A stretch of 42,170 nt of DNA from Candidatus Nitrosopumilus sp. (GTDB lineage Archaea > Thermoproteota > Nitrososphaeria > Nitrososphaerales > Nitrosopumilaceae): NCBI GenBank assembly GCA_003702525.1, contig REGJ01000007.1, positions 1-42,170 of the forward strand, given 5' to 3'. A model generated the notes under the pieces. It was not told the DNA's origin, searched no databases, and was given only the letters and a program-made list of their open reading frames with translations. The position numbers were made by a program, and so were the translations under genes. Shown here one piece after another: positions 1-8,372 of the stretch (the first letter of the stretch is position 1; every line of letters begins with the position of its first letter).

Positions 1-455
1 TCTTCTCTAATTTTGGTCTGTTCTCTTCTTAATCCAGTAATCCATCCATCAAGTGTACTCAACATTTTGTTCATTGGATGTACTTTGCGTATTTCACAAC
101 AGAGTTTTCTGTTCTCTACACTTTCATAGAACAAGTTTAGTCCTTTTTCTCTTACCATATCTTCAACTTCTTTGGTATCAGGGAATAGAACTTCAATTGT
201 AATATTGTATTTTTTTCTCAATACATCCATGATATCATATGTCTCTTGAGGCAATCGTCCTGTATCCAAAGTAAAGAATCTAAATTCTGGATTAATTTTT
301 AACATCATATCCATTACGACTGCATCTTCAGCGCCAAAGCTTGAAGCTTTTGCAACCTTAGGATGTAGATTATCAGATACCCATTGAAGAGCTTCCTCTG
401 CAGTTTTTATCTTTGAGTTGAGTTCATCCACTTGTTCTTGTGTAAATCTAGTCAC
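1..455 (-). CDS. cysH: Adenylyl-sulfate (APS/PAPS) reductase, 3' end cut off by window edge
   Basis: Reduces activated sulfate to sulfite in assimilatory sulfate reduction. I translated the minus strand from GTG at 455: about 151 residues run off the window start. Visible are the PP-loop-like SSFGAEDAV at residues 38-46, LDTGRLPQETY at 63-73, and a Cys pair C119-C120 in KLCCEIRKV. In this family the CC pair followed by a second distal CC pair binds a [4Fe-4S] cluster and marks enzymes that can use APS; the second pair would lie outside the window. GTG 455 is the chosen start because no ATG is available in frame nearby; this is moderately sure. It diverges from the ThiI-like gene at 540. CysC and CysQ genes near 19 kb belong to the same chemistry. 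Substrate preference (APS versus PAPS) is inferred from the CC pair only. Confidence 0.88.
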   Translation of the reverse strand, partial: MTRFTQEQVDELNSKIKTAEEALQWVSDNLHPKVAKASSFGAEDAVVMDMMLKINPEFRFFTLDTGRLPQETYDIMDVLRKKYNITIEVLFPDTKEVEDMVREKGLNLFYESVENRKLCCEIRKVHPMNKMLSTLDGWITGLRREQTKIRE

Positions 456-539
456 ACATTCACTTGAAGTATTTGTTTTATATTGATTACCCGAAGTTTT
501 GTCCTAAATTATAAACAAGTAGATTTCCAAATAGAAAAT

Positions 540-1652
540 ATGAATGAAACATCATATGTTGTAGTTTTTCCGACTATATTTTCAAAAAATAAAATTCCGC
601 AATTAATTTCTAATATCAAAAAGATTCTCAAAATAAAAAATCAAGAATTCAAATCAGTAAAGAGAGATGGAGAGGTTATTCTAGTAGATGCAAATGATCC
701 AGTATTTGCATCATCTGCAATTAACATGCTTTTTGGAATTCAAGAGGTTGCAATTGCAAGACAGATAAAAAATGATTATCAAGAAATTGTTTCTGAAATC
801 ACTTCTGTAGGGGGTAATTTACTTCTAAAAGGCGAAAAATTTCTAGTCAAAGTTGAGGGAATATCAAAAGGATTTCTTGTAAAGGATGTAGAGATTGCAG
901 CTACATCAAGTATTATAGAAAAAAAATCAAAACTTGGTGCGCATCCAGGAACAGAACAAGATTATGACAAGTTATTGTATACATATCTAACAAAGAACAA
1001 TGCATACATCTGTATTTTTTCAGATAAAGGAAAAGGCGGTATTCCATATCAATCACAAAGTCAGAAAACAATTTGTGCAGTATATGATGAATTATCTGCA
1101 GTTTCTTGTTATGAGACCATAAAACAGGGATACGATACAAAGGTAATAGTTTGTTATCGACAAAAATCAGAGTTGATGAATCTAGCTAAAATACTAAACC
1201 AAATAATTCCAAGACTAGTTCAAGAAAAAATTGAATTAGAGTTCTTCTATCTGAAAATAAATCCAAAAGGAGTCAAAAATTATCTAACATATGTAAATTC
1301 AGTTGTAGAAATAATGCTACAATCTACAATCAAACGAGTATCATTATCTATATCACCACAAATATTTTCATCAGATTTTCTGGATAATGCACTAAAACTT
1401 GTATTTTCAAAAAAGAAGATTCCACTAGTTCCATTAGCTGGAGTAGACACAAACTTGTTTGATGAAGCAAAAGAGATTGGACTGGAGAGAAATATCAAGA
1501 AATTAGAAAATATTGCAACTATTAGTTCAGATGAAATACCTCCTTTTGCAAAAAAAGAGGTTGAAAATGCCCTTAAAACAAAAAAAGTGATCTCTATTCA
1601 GGCAGGACCAAACAATGTGCATGATATTTTAGATTCGCTAGAAAATCATTGA
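540..1652 (+). CDS. ThiI-like THUMP protein with degenerate PP-loop domain
   Basis: About 370 residues with the layout of tRNA 4-thiouridine synthase ThiI: N-terminal ferredoxin-like part, THUMP domain (roughly 55-160), then the adenylation domain. The linker GGIPYQSQ at 166-173 lines up with the ThiI motif GGLPVGTQ, and GYDTKVIVCY follows at the expected place. The catalytic SGGxDS PP-loop should then fall at 181-186, where the sequence is VYDELS, so the ATP pyrophosphatase signature is absent. The C-terminal part (240-315) still resembles ThiI. It probably binds tRNA through THUMP but is unlikely to adenylate it. I prefer ATG 540 over an upstream in-frame TTG at 483 because a TATA-like ATTATAAAC lies about 27 nt before ATG 540. 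It is followed after 31 nt by the glycosyltransferase gene. Confidence 0.7.
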   Translation: MNETSYVVVFPTIFSKNKIPQLISNIKKILKIKNQEFKSVKRDGEVILVDANDPVFASSAINMLFGIQEVAIARQIKNDYQEIVSEITSVGGNLLLKGEKFLVKVEGISKGFLVKDVEIAATSSIIEKKSKLGAHPGTEQDYDKLLYTYLTKNNAYICIFSDKGKGGIPYQSQSQKTICAVYDELSAVSCYETIKQGYDTKVIVCYRQKSELMNLAKILNQIIPRLVQEKIELEFFYLKINPKGVKNYLTYVNSVVEIMLQSTIKRVSLSISPQIFSSDFLDNALKLVFSKKKIPLVPLAGVDTNLFDEAKEIGLERNIKKLENIATISSDEIPPFAKKEVENALKTKKVISIQAGPNNVHDILDSLENH

Positions 1653-1683
1653 GAATTTAAACAGCATATTTGGTTGCAATATT

Positions 1684-2919
1684 GTGCTCAAAATAGGAGA
1701 ATTCATCTATCCATGGGGAAGTGGCCACTATTCAAGAATGATGAGGCTAAACGAAGTTCTTGGAGATCATATTAAAGAAGATTTTGAGGTTCATTTCTCC
1801 AGCAAGGACCACGTATACGAAAAATTATTGAAAAAATTTCCAGATGAGAAAGAAAGAATTCATGAAATTTTAATGCCAACTCCAATTGATGGAAAGTTTG
1901 GTCCAAGTGTTTCAATGTCATTAATGAATTTGCTATTGCCAATTTCAAAAAATCCACCTCTAGTAAGACAGATTGCAAATTATCTTAGAGAGGAAAGAAA
2001 ACTCTACAACAAAGAAAAATTTGATTTGGTAATTAATGATGGAGATATGGGATCAAATATTTTAGCAAAAAATAGAAACATACCAAGCTTATTCATAACA
2101 AATCAATTTAGACCAAGATTATACAATTCGAGATCATATCTATATCCATCATTGATATTTGTTGCAAAACAAATTCAAAAAGCATCAAAGATTCTTGTTG
2201 CTGATTCTCCACCACCTTATACAATGTGTGAGTATAATCTAAATTTCATAAAAGAAGCTGAGGATAAAGTAACTTATGTTGGTCACTTTACAAACAGTAA
2301 GAAAATTGAAAAGACAGAAAGTACTGATCTTGAAAAACTAATTGAAAATGATGAATTTGGTTACTGGATGAGAACCGGAAACAAATCAACAAATGACGGA
2401 ACTGGTCAGAGATACGAAGAAGTATTTCATAAAGATGAAATGAAAACAGAGAAGAGAATAATTTCTCATGCTAGAAATGATCCAAAAATTGACTCTGTTA
2501 TTGGAAAAGATGGAAAGAGTTATTCCATATCTGAAGCATTAGAGAAGAAAATAGATTGGATTCAGATTGATGTTGGATTTCTTTCAGAACAAGAAAAAGA
2601 TAGAGTATTGGATTTATGCAAGTATGCCGTAGTGAATGGTTCACATACCGTGATGGGCGAGATTATGGGTGGAAAAACAAAGCCAATTATTGGAATTCCC
2701 ATCTATGATGAGCATACAAACAACATCAAGTGGGCTGAAGAGAAGAATTTGGGAATTCTAGCCACAAAAACAAAGCAGGTAATTGAAGGAATATCAAGAA
2801 TTAGAGAGAATTATGAGAGATTTGAAGAGAGTTTGAACGAGTTTTCAAAGAATTTTGTCCCAAATGGGGCTGAAAATTCAGCAAAGATAGCTGCCCAAAC
2901 GTTAGAAGAAAAGAGATAA
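1684..2919 (+). CDS. GT-B fold glycosyltransferase (family 28/MurG-like)
   Basis: A 411-residue protein resembling nucleotide-sugar glycosyltransferases. The N-terminus has a glycine/histidine loop GSGHYSR (12-18), like the acceptor-side loop of MurG-type enzymes. The C-terminal half holds NGSHTVMGEIMGG (318-330) and GIPIYDEHTNN (337-347), the usual donor-binding region in which an invalid processing site is recognised and the nucleotide sugar is held. No signal peptide or membrane segment is visible, so it is probably cytoplasmic or peripheral. Start is GTG 1684, with a TATA-like AATTTAAAC about 27 nt upstream. Sugar and acceptor cannot be read from the sequence; roles in glycolipid or protein glycosylation are possible. 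Confidence 0.68.
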   Translation: MLKIGEFIYPWGSGHYSRMMRLNEVLGDHIKEDFEVHFSSKDHVYEKLLKKFPDEKERIHEILMPTPIDGKFGPSVSMSLMNLLLPISKNPPLVRQIANYLREERKLYNKEKFDLVINDGDMGSNILAKNRNIPSLFITNQFRPRLYNSRSYLYPSLIFVAKQIQKASKILVADSPPPYTMCEYNLNFIKEAEDKVTYVGHFTNSKKIEKTESTDLEKLIENDEFGYWMRTGNKSTNDGTGQRYEEVFHKDEMKTEKRIISHARNDPKIDSVIGKDGKSYSISEALEKKIDWIQIDVGFLSEQEKDRVLDLCKYAVVNGSHTVMGEIMGGKTKPIIGIPIYDEHTNNIKWAEEKNLGILATKTKQVIEGISRIRENYERFEESLNEFSKNFVPNGAENSAKIAAQTLEEKR

Positions 2920-2940
2920 TACATTATTTTGAGAATTTTG

Positions 2941-3012
2941 CTCGTCTGGCACGCGGGATTTCGATGGGCGAACGGACCGAAAGGGATGATGAAACAATCC
3001 GCGTGTCAGATG
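2941..3012. ncRNA. Putative structured RNA of unknown family
   Basis: A GC-rich island between two AT-rich genes. Bases 2945-2956 pair with 2999-3010 in a 12-bp stem with only one G-U pair, extended inward by 2958-2960 with 2996-2998 across a bulged G. The enclosed 35 nt contain a GAAA tetraloop closed by CC/GG (2977-2984) and a box-C-like ATGATGA (2986-2992) that could take part in a kink-turn. No box D partner, tRNA T-arm, SRP or RNase P signature was found. Strand is unresolved: the best TATA-like element nearby (CTTTTATGG, 3042-3050) fits the downstream gene on the plus strand. It could also be a 5'-UTR element or protein-binding hairpin. Confidence 0.5.
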
Positions 3013-3041
3013 TTTATCGATCAATTAACAATGTGGGAACG

Positions 3042-3050
3042 CTTTTATGG
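3042..3050 (+). promoter_or_regulatory. TATA-like element for the GTG-start gene at 3073
   Basis: CTTTTATGG centred about 27 nt before GTG 3073. The spacing fits a leaderless transcript and supports the GTG as the true start. It also separates this gene's transcription from the structured element just upstream. Confidence 0.5.
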
Positions 3051-3072
3051 AAAAAATTAAGCCAAATCATCA

Positions 3073-3384
3073 GTGCCTAACTGTCCAGAATGTACACACA
3101 GAGAGAAAAAAAAGATTCAAGAAAAATATGAATCTGAAGTTCCTGAAGAAGAAAGAAGCAGAGAGGATCTTTTCAAATTATACGATGAAATTGACATTCC
3201 AATGAAAATGGATGAGAAGAACAGAAGAAATTTTGTCTGCAAACGATGTGGTCTTTATGCAACACGAGAACAAGTTTCAGATATCAGATACAAACTAAAC
3301 CAAAAAGAAAGAACACGTGATGATAAGCATGACGACTATTTAGAATGGTGGTCAAAGAGCAAAAAAGAAAAAGCTGAAAACTAG
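3073..3384 (+). CDS. Small zinc-ribbon protein, function unknown
   Basis: A 103-residue highly charged protein with two CxxC knuckles, C4/C7 and C56/C59, which together could bind one zinc ion. Between and after them are Lys/Glu-rich, probably helical stretches (10-50 and 65-103). No enzymatic motif is visible. It starts with GTG at 3073 behind a well-placed TATA-like element, and the next gene begins 11 nt after its stop, so the two are probably co-transcribed. The basic/acidic composition would suit a nucleic-acid or ribosome-associated protein, but this is only a guess. Confidence 0.72.
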   Translation: MPNCPECTHREKKKIQEKYESEVPEEERSREDLFKLYDEIDIPMKMDEKNRRNFVCKRCGLYATREQVSDIRYKLNQKERTRDDKHDDYLEWWSKSKKEKAEN

Positions 3385-3395
3385 CGTGAGTTATT

Positions 3396-3797
3396 ATGGT
3401 AAAAAAGAAAAAAGAAGATGAGATTCCTGAATGGGTTACTGATGAAATTCAGAATGCAAAATTCAAGAAACCTGAAGAATTAAAAAAATCAGGATACATA
3501 CTAGAGTTTTATTACGAAGATAACAAAATTGATGTTCAATTGTATGATGCTGTAGAAGATGGCAGACACATTGTAACTATGGATGTTCCAAAAAGTGTCA
3601 AAATAGATGACTTGTTAAAAGGTGAAGTCTATGAATTTGTTTTTGATCAACACAAAGCACCACTTAGCAAAAAAGTCTCAGAATATTTAGAAAAAGAAAA
3701 AGAGATTGATATGAATGCAATTTATCAATTTGATTTAAAATCACTTGAATTGTTAGATGTAGGCTCTAATGAAGCCGCAGATGATGATGAAGAGTAA
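3396..3797 (+). CDS. Hypothetical cytoplasmic protein with basic head and acidic tail
   Basis: A 133-residue protein not recognised. It starts with a lysine run (MVKKKKED), has a central part (about 30-105) with alternating hydrophobic residues that looks like a small beta-rich domain, and ends in an acidic tail (DDDEE). No cysteines, signal peptide or membrane segment. It lies 11 nt after the zinc-ribbon gene, suggesting a two-gene operon, and converges with a short-chain dehydrogenase gene with only 7 nt between stop codons. A partner role with the zinc-ribbon protein is inference from the operon. Confidence 0.68.
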   Translation: MVKKKKEDEIPEWVTDEIQNAKFKKPEELKKSGYILEFYYEDNKIDVQLYDAVEDGRHIVTMDVPKSVKIDDLLKGEVYEFVFDQHKAPLSKKVSEYLEKEKEIDMNAIYQFDLKSLELLDVGSNEAADDDEE

Positions 3798-3804
3798 TTC
3801 AGAA

Positions 3805-4599
3805 TTATTTTACAGCGTCTAATTGTTTTTTGAAAGACTTGCCCATGATAGGATTAATGAAGTAAGGAAATGTGTGCTTTAGCCATACAGCACTTCTAAC
3901 TACAGAAGGAACAATAATTTCTAGTCTAGGAGAGTTTGCGGCTTTTAGGATTGCTTTTGCAACAGTTCTAGAACTAAGAGATGTTGGAGAATACTTTGGC
4001 ATTTTCTCAAATGAGGGATGATCAAAAAAGTCTGTTCTAACCATTATTGGACTAACAACAGTAATTCCTACTCCAGTACCATGAAGTTCATGCTTTAGAC
4101 CCTCTGAGAAACCTAACATTGCAAATTTTGATGCACAATATGATGCAATTCCAGGAAGGCCAAAGCTTGCAGCAACTGATGCAACATTGACAATATGACC
4201 AGATTTTTTATCCAACATAGATGGCAGAAAGTTCTTGATGCAATACATCATTCCAAAGTAATTTGTTTCCATCTGGGATTCTATTTCATCAATAGATAGA
4301 TCTTTGACAGAACCATAAATTGCAAAACCTGCATTATTTACCAACACATCAATAGAATCAAATTTTTCTAAAACGGTTTTTGACATTTCTTTTACTTGTG
4401 CTTTATCAGATACATCACATTGACAAACAAGTATAGTTACATTGAATTTGTCTAATTCGTTTGCAAGTTCATCTAATTTTTCTTTTCTTCTTGCAACCAG
4501 AATTATGTTAGCACCAAGTTTTGCAAACTCTATTGCAGTTTGCTTTCCAATTCCAGATGATGCTCCAGTAATTAGTACTGTTTTGTTTTTGAAATCCAC
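3805..4599 (-). CDS. Short-chain dehydrogenase/reductase (classical SDR)
   Basis: NAD(P)-dependent oxidoreductase of 264 residues. The dinucleotide-binding TGASSGIG is at 11-18, NNAG at 88-91, catalytic Ser around 141 and the YxxxK pair Y154/K158 (YCASK). An arginine-rich RRKEK after the second strand (37-41) favours NADP(H). The C-terminal extension (about 225-264) is longer and more hydrophobic than in FabG-like enzymes, as in SDRs that act on lipids or sterol-like substrates. Start is GTG 4599, just downstream of the UPF0104-type membrane protein gene (stop at 4634), with a TATA-like CTTTATC about 26 nt before the GTG. Substrate unknown. Confidence 0.87.
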   Translation of the reverse strand: MDFKNKTVLITGASSGIGKQTAIEFAKLGANIILVARRKEKLDELANELDKFNVTILVCQCDVSDKAQVKEMSKTVLEKFDSIDVLVNNAGFAIYGSVKDLSIDEIESQMETNYFGMMYCIKNFLPSMLDKKSGHIVNVASVAASFGLPGIASYCASKFAMLGFSEGLKHELHGTGVGITVVSPIMVRTDFFDHPSFEKMPKYSPTSLSSRTVAKAILKAANSPRLEIIVPSVVRSAVWLKHTFPYFINPIMGKSFKKQLDAVK

Positions 4600-4633
4600 A
4601 AATCAAAAAAATCATTTAAAGATAAAGTGGTTT

Positions 4634-5650
4634 CTATGTGGCTTGAGGTTTTGAGATTCTACTCAAGGCTAATTTTACTAAAAGTAACCAAGTAATCACA
4701 ATTGGTACATAGTATGTTGCAATTCTCCAGCCTATTACTGCATCCCATGCTAAACCACCTTGAGAGGCATCAAAGTCAAACGGATTTAGATTGTTAAGAT
4801 ATGCTACAATTCCAAATTCAGCAAGACCAGAGCCACCAATAGTGATTGGAAGATTTCCAATTGCGTTTGCTCCCATGACAGCCATAATGGAATCAAATGC
4901 GTTGATAACATATCCAGTTCCCATTGCAATGATCATAAACGAAATTCCATAAAATGACCAAGATGCTATTGAAAACAAAAATGATATTGTAAAGACTTTT
5001 TTTGATTCAGAAGTTTTGAGATTTTTCCTGCTCATAGTACACACTTCCTCCATCCAAGAGTTTGTTTGTTCAATATACTTGGCACCTTTTTCTTTTCCAA
5101 ATCTTTGTGCTAGTTTTCCTAATACTTTAGGGACCTGGAATGTACGTTTTGAAGACAAGAAGAACAGTACCATCCACAATGTAGTTACAGTAATACTGGT
5201 TCCCAAAACTACTGCTGCAACAACATATGCTCCATTTAGCAGTGCAATTATTCCTGCGATAATAGATAACAGCCCAGCTGCAAATACTTCAGTTACGATA
5301 TCCATTATTGCAATCCATGTTGATTTTGAAGGCTTTACTCCCTTTTTGTGCAAATAATAGATTACAATGAATTCTGCTCCAATGAACATTGGGGTTGTAA
5401 ATTTGATAAACTCACTACCCACACGAACTCCAGTTAATTTCAAAACAGAATCAAAATTACCAAGATATTTTCTGGCAATGTAGGCAAACTTGACTCCCTG
5501 AAGTCCTAGTTTAATCATCATTGCGACAACTGCACCAATAAATGGAAAGAAACCAATTGCAAGAACATCTTCAGGTTTAATATCAAATTGAATAGCTATA
5601 ATGATAATTGGAATTAGGGTAGCAGGAATAGCTGCAAGTCTCCAGTTCAT
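4634..5650 (-). CDS. UPF0104 / lysylphosphatidylglycerol-synthase-type transmembrane protein
   Basis: Polytopic membrane protein of 338 residues with about seven to eight hydrophobic segments and no large soluble domain. The segment near residues 273-288 (ITIGGSGLAEFGIVAY) resembles the conserved late motif of the UPF0104/LPG_synthase_TM family, whose members include the membrane part of MprF and archaeal proteins linked to dolichol-phosphate or lipid flipping. This suggests a flippase-like role for lipid-linked molecules; the substrate is unknown. It begins with ATG 5650. The SDR gene downstream starts 34 nt after its stop, possibly in one transcript. Confidence 0.8.
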   Translation of the reverse strand: MNWRLAAIPATLIPIIIIAIQFDIKPEDVLAIGFFPFIGAVVAMMIKLGLQGVKFAYIARKYLGNFDSVLKLTGVRVGSEFIKFTTPMFIGAEFIVIYYLHKKGVKPSKSTWIAIMDIVTEVFAAGLLSIIAGIIALLNGAYVVAAVVLGTSITVTTLWMVLFFLSSKRTFQVPKVLGKLAQRFGKEKGAKYIEQTNSWMEEVCTMSRKNLKTSESKKVFTISFLFSIASWSFYGISFMIIAMGTGYVINAFDSIMAVMGANAIGNLPITIGGSGLAEFGIVAYLNNLNPFDFDASQGGLAWDAVIGWRIATYYVPIVITWLLLVKLALSRISKPQAT

Positions 5651-5729
5651 TTGATGATTCCTTTAAGGGATCAAATATGAAAGTTGACAAAAATTGTTCT
5701 ACACCTAAAGTTAGGCACGGTTTTTGTGG

Positions 5730-5882
5730 TTAATTGAGGCTTTTTTGATGATATTGGAGTTCTTCTTTAATTTCATCAAATAATGAATCCAATAATTCAA
5801 AATCTTTCAGATTTTTTTCTTCAAGTAGTTTGACAACTAATTCTTTGAGATGTGCTTCTTTTTCAAGCACGTTTTGACTCAT
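5730..5882 (-). CDS. Small 50-residue helical protein, function unknown
   Basis: I read this small gene on the minus strand from ATG 5882 to TAA 5730-5732. The product, 50 residues starting MSQNVLEKEAHLKEL, is rich in Leu, Glu and Lys with hydrophobic residues spaced as in an amphipathic helix or short coiled coil. Thaumarchaeal genomes carry many such small proteins, but I do not recognise a family. An AT-rich TATA-like stretch (CATAAAATAATA) lies upstream. It sits alone between the divergent membrane-protein and GPN-GTPase genes in an otherwise empty 327-nt gap. Confidence 0.55.
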   Translation of the reverse strand: MSQNVLEKEAHLKELVVKLLEEKNLKDFELLDSLFDEIKEELQYHQKSLN

Positions 5883-5977
5883 AATGAATCTATTATTTTA
5901 TGAGATAAAGATCAGATGGAAATTTTTTATGATTTTTAGTACCAATTCGGTATCATTAACCAGATAATCAAGCTAGT

Positions 5978-6769
5978 TTGAAATATGAGCAAATTATGAA
6001 TCAGACAAGATTGAAAACCATTTTTGTTTCTGGAACTGCAGGTTCAGGAAAATCATTACTCTCATCAAAATTATATGATTACTATACAAAGAATGGAGCA
6101 TTTACTGCAGTTCTAAATTTAGATCCCGGAGTAGAAAATTTACCATATACTTGTGACGTTGATGTTAGAGACTTTGTAGATATTGTATCTATTATGCAAC
6201 AATATGATCTTGGTCCAAACGGTGCAGTAGTTATGGCAGCTGATTTGATTGCATCAAAGATTGACGATATTCAAAATGAGGTAAACAGAGTAAATCCAGA
6301 TTATCTAATTGTTGACACGCCAGGCCAAATCGAATTATTTGCATATCGTTCTAGCGGACGTTTTCTTATAGATAATATTTCATCTGAAGAAAAAACAAGT
6401 ATATTTCTTTTTGATGGTGCATTGATTACAACTCCAGTTAACTTTGTATCAATTGCACTTTTAGCAACATCAATTAGATTGCGTCTTAATCTACCAACAA
6501 TTAACGTCCTAACAAAAACGGATCTTATTGGGGCTAATCTCAAAAATATTCTACAATGGTCAAGTAGTTTGAGTACTTTGGAGAATGCTATAGCAAATGA
6601 TGCAGATGGGGACACCTATACTCTGACTACAAACATCTTGAGAGGATTGAATCTAAGCGGATTTGCACAGGGGTTAATTCCAATCTCAAATGTAACTGGA
6701 GATGGATTTGTCAATCTTGAGGGAGCTCTTAGCAGAATTCTTAATTTGGGCGAAGAGGTAGAAGACTAG
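5978..6769 (+). CDS. GPN-loop GTPase (XAB1/Gpn family)
   Basis: Cytosolic P-loop GTPase of 263 residues. Counting from TTG 5978, the P-loop GTAGSGKS is at 19-26, the family-defining GPN triplet at 79-81 (YDLGPNG), a DTPGQIE switch motif near 113, and TKTD near 179 as the guanine-specificity motif (NKxD-like). The GPN loop inserts into the partner active site of the dimer; eukaryotic homologues assist RNA polymerase II assembly, and archaeal ones form homodimers of unsettled role. The start may be TTG 5978 or ATG 5996. Its stop codon overlaps the GTG start of the homoserine kinase gene by one base, so the two are translationally coupled. Confidence 0.88.
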   Translation: MKYEQIMNQTRLKTIFVSGTAGSGKSLLSSKLYDYYTKNGAFTAVLNLDPGVENLPYTCDVDVRDFVDIVSIMQQYDLGPNGAVVMAADLIASKIDDIQNEVNRVNPDYLIVDTPGQIELFAYRSSGRFLIDNISSEEKTSIFLFDGALITTPVNFVSIALLATSIRLRLNLPTINVLTKTDLIGANLKNILQWSSSLSTLENAIANDADGDTYTLTTNILRGLNLSGFAQGLIPISNVTGDGFVNLEGALSRILNLGEEVED

Positions 6770-7692
6770 TGGCATCTAAAGTTACGGTAAAAGCACCTTC
6801 TTCTACAGCAAATTTGGGTCCAGGATTTGACGTATTTGGTTTAGCAGTAGATGCATTTTATGATGAAGTAACTCTCACTAAAACAAAAAGTGGAATCACA
6901 ATAGTAACTGATGACAATATTCCAACAAATCCAGATAACAACACTGCAGGATTGGTTGTAAAAAATATGAAGAAAAAATTCAAGATAAAAAGTGGTGTGG
7001 AGATTAAAATCAAGAAAGGTGTTCCTGCAGGATTTGGAATGGGAAGTAGTGCTGCATCAGCTGCTGCTACTGCAGTAGCATTTGACAAATTATTTGGATT
7101 AAAGTTGAATGGAGACTCTCTAGTAGAGTATGCAGGTTCTGGTGAAAAAGCAAGTGCAGGTTCAGTTCACTATGATAATGTTGCAGCTTCTGTACTAGGA
7201 GGATTTGTAATTGTTAAAACAAATCCATTGCAAGTAACTAGAATAGATCCTCCAACAAATCTTAGAATGTGTGTTGCTGTTCCAAAACTTGAGGTTCCAA
7301 AGAAGAAAACCAAGGTTTCAAGAGGAGTTATTCCAAAGAAGATAAAATTAACAGACAGTATTTTGAATTTATCAAATGCATCAGCAATCGTTGCAGGATT
7401 TATGAAAAAAGATCCAGAATTGATTGGAAACTCAATCAAAGATGTGATTGTAGAGCCTGCAAGAAAGCACATGATTCCAGGATTTGACAAGGTCAAAGCA
7501 AATGCCCTAAAAGCAGGTGCATTAGGCGTGACAATCAGCGGAGCAGGACCTTCAGTAATTGCATTTTCTAAAAGTTCAGCTGATTTGAAAAAGATTAGTT
7601 CGGCAATGTCAAGAGGATTTGCATCAGCAAAAACAGAATGCCAGACAGTAATCTGCAAATCAAGCAAAGGTGCTGCAGACAAAAGAAGATGA
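6769..7692 (+). CDS. thrB: Homoserine kinase
   Basis: GHMP-family kinase of 307 residues that phosphorylates homoserine with ATP on the way to threonine. The N-terminal signature APSSTANLGPGFD is at 9-21 and the ATP-binding glycine/serine loop PAGFGMGSSAASAAA at 86-100; the C-terminal GVTISGAGPSVIAF near 247-260 is the third GHMP motif. Length matches the family. The GTG start overlaps the stop of the GPN-GTPase gene (TAGTG), and QueC follows after 3 nt, so all three are one operon. The mix of threonine synthesis, GTPase and preQ0 genes is probably only positional. Confidence 0.92.
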   Translation: MASKVTVKAPSSTANLGPGFDVFGLAVDAFYDEVTLTKTKSGITIVTDDNIPTNPDNNTAGLVVKNMKKKFKIKSGVEIKIKKGVPAGFGMGSSAASAAATAVAFDKLFGLKLNGDSLVEYAGSGEKASAGSVHYDNVAASVLGGFVIVKTNPLQVTRIDPPTNLRMCVAVPKLEVPKKKTKVSRGVIPKKIKLTDSILNLSNASAIVAGFMKKDPELIGNSIKDVIVEPARKHMIPGFDKVKANALKAGALGVTISGAGPSVIAFSKSSADLKKISSAMSRGFASAKTECQTVICKSSKGAADKRR

Positions 7693-7695
7693 GTT

Positions 7696-8370
7696 ATGAA
7701 AAAAGCAGTAGTTGTTTTTAGTGGAGGAGTTGACTCTGTTTGTGCGGTATCATTTCTAAAATCAAAGTATGAGTTGTATGGAATTACTTTTTCATACGGT
7801 CAAAAAGCAAACATGGAAATTTCTGCTGCAAAATCTTTTGCAAAGAAACTAGGACTAAAGCAGCATAAGATTATCGATATTGGTTTTATGAAAGAGTTGT
7901 ATGGAGACTCTAATGTCTTGACTAGCTCAAAGAGAAAGATTCCAAGTAAATTTGAGTACTCTATAGTAGTTCCAATTAGAAATGCAGTATTTCTCTCAGT
8001 TGCATCTGCATGGGCATATACCCTAAATGCATCCCTAGTCGTATACGGTGCACATACTGGAGACAAGCATTATCCAGATTGCAGACCTGCCTTTGCAAAG
8101 AAATTAGAATCAGCATTTAACCAAGGCGAAATTGATGGAATTAATTCAAAATTAAGAAAAAAAATAGAGATTTGGTCCCCATACAGAGAAGGATTATCAA
8201 AAAGTGACTTGTTGAAGAAAGGAAAAACAGTACTGGGAGATTCTATCTTTAAAACTTGGAGTTGTTATTCAAACAAAAAACTTCACTGTGGTGTTTGTGA
8301 GTCTTGTAACAATAGAAAGATTGCATTTGAAAAAGCAGGAATTACAGACAAAACAAAATATCTAAAGTAA
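7696..8370 (+). CDS. queC: 7-cyano-7-deazaguanine (preQ0) synthase
   Basis: Converts 7-carboxy-7-deazaguanine to preQ0 using ATP and ammonia. The PP-loop SGGVDS is at 9-14, and four cysteines at 190, 198, 201 and 204 (WSCYSNKKLHCGVCESC) form the zinc site typical of QueC. Length of 224 residues is normal. In archaea preQ0 is inserted into tRNA position 15 by archaeal TGT and converted to archaeosine. It is the third gene of the GPN-thrB-queC operon, 3 nt after thrB. FolE and QueE genes lie within 2 kb on the opposite strand, which supports the assignment. Confidence 0.94.
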   Translation: MKKAVVVFSGGVDSVCAVSFLKSKYELYGITFSYGQKANMEISAAKSFAKKLGLKQHKIIDIGFMKELYGDSNVLTSSKRKIPSKFEYSIVVPIRNAVFLSVASAWAYTLNASLVVYGAHTGDKHYPDCRPAFAKKLESAFNQGEIDGINSKLRKKIEIWSPYREGLSKSDLLKKGKTVLGDSIFKTWSCYSNKKLHCGVCESCNNRKIAFEKAGITDKTKYLK

Positions 8371-8372
8371 TT

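Noticed and set aside
540-1652. Functional ThiI 4-thiouridine synthase
   Set aside because: The PP-loop that would bind and adenylate is missing, so catalytic function is not claimed.
2941-3012. tRNA, SRP RNA, RNase P RNA or a known riboswitch
   Set aside because: No T-arm/anticodon geometry, no SRP helix 8 motif, no RNase P conserved regions, and the motif order does not fit TPP, fluoride, SAM or guanidine riboswitches as I know them.
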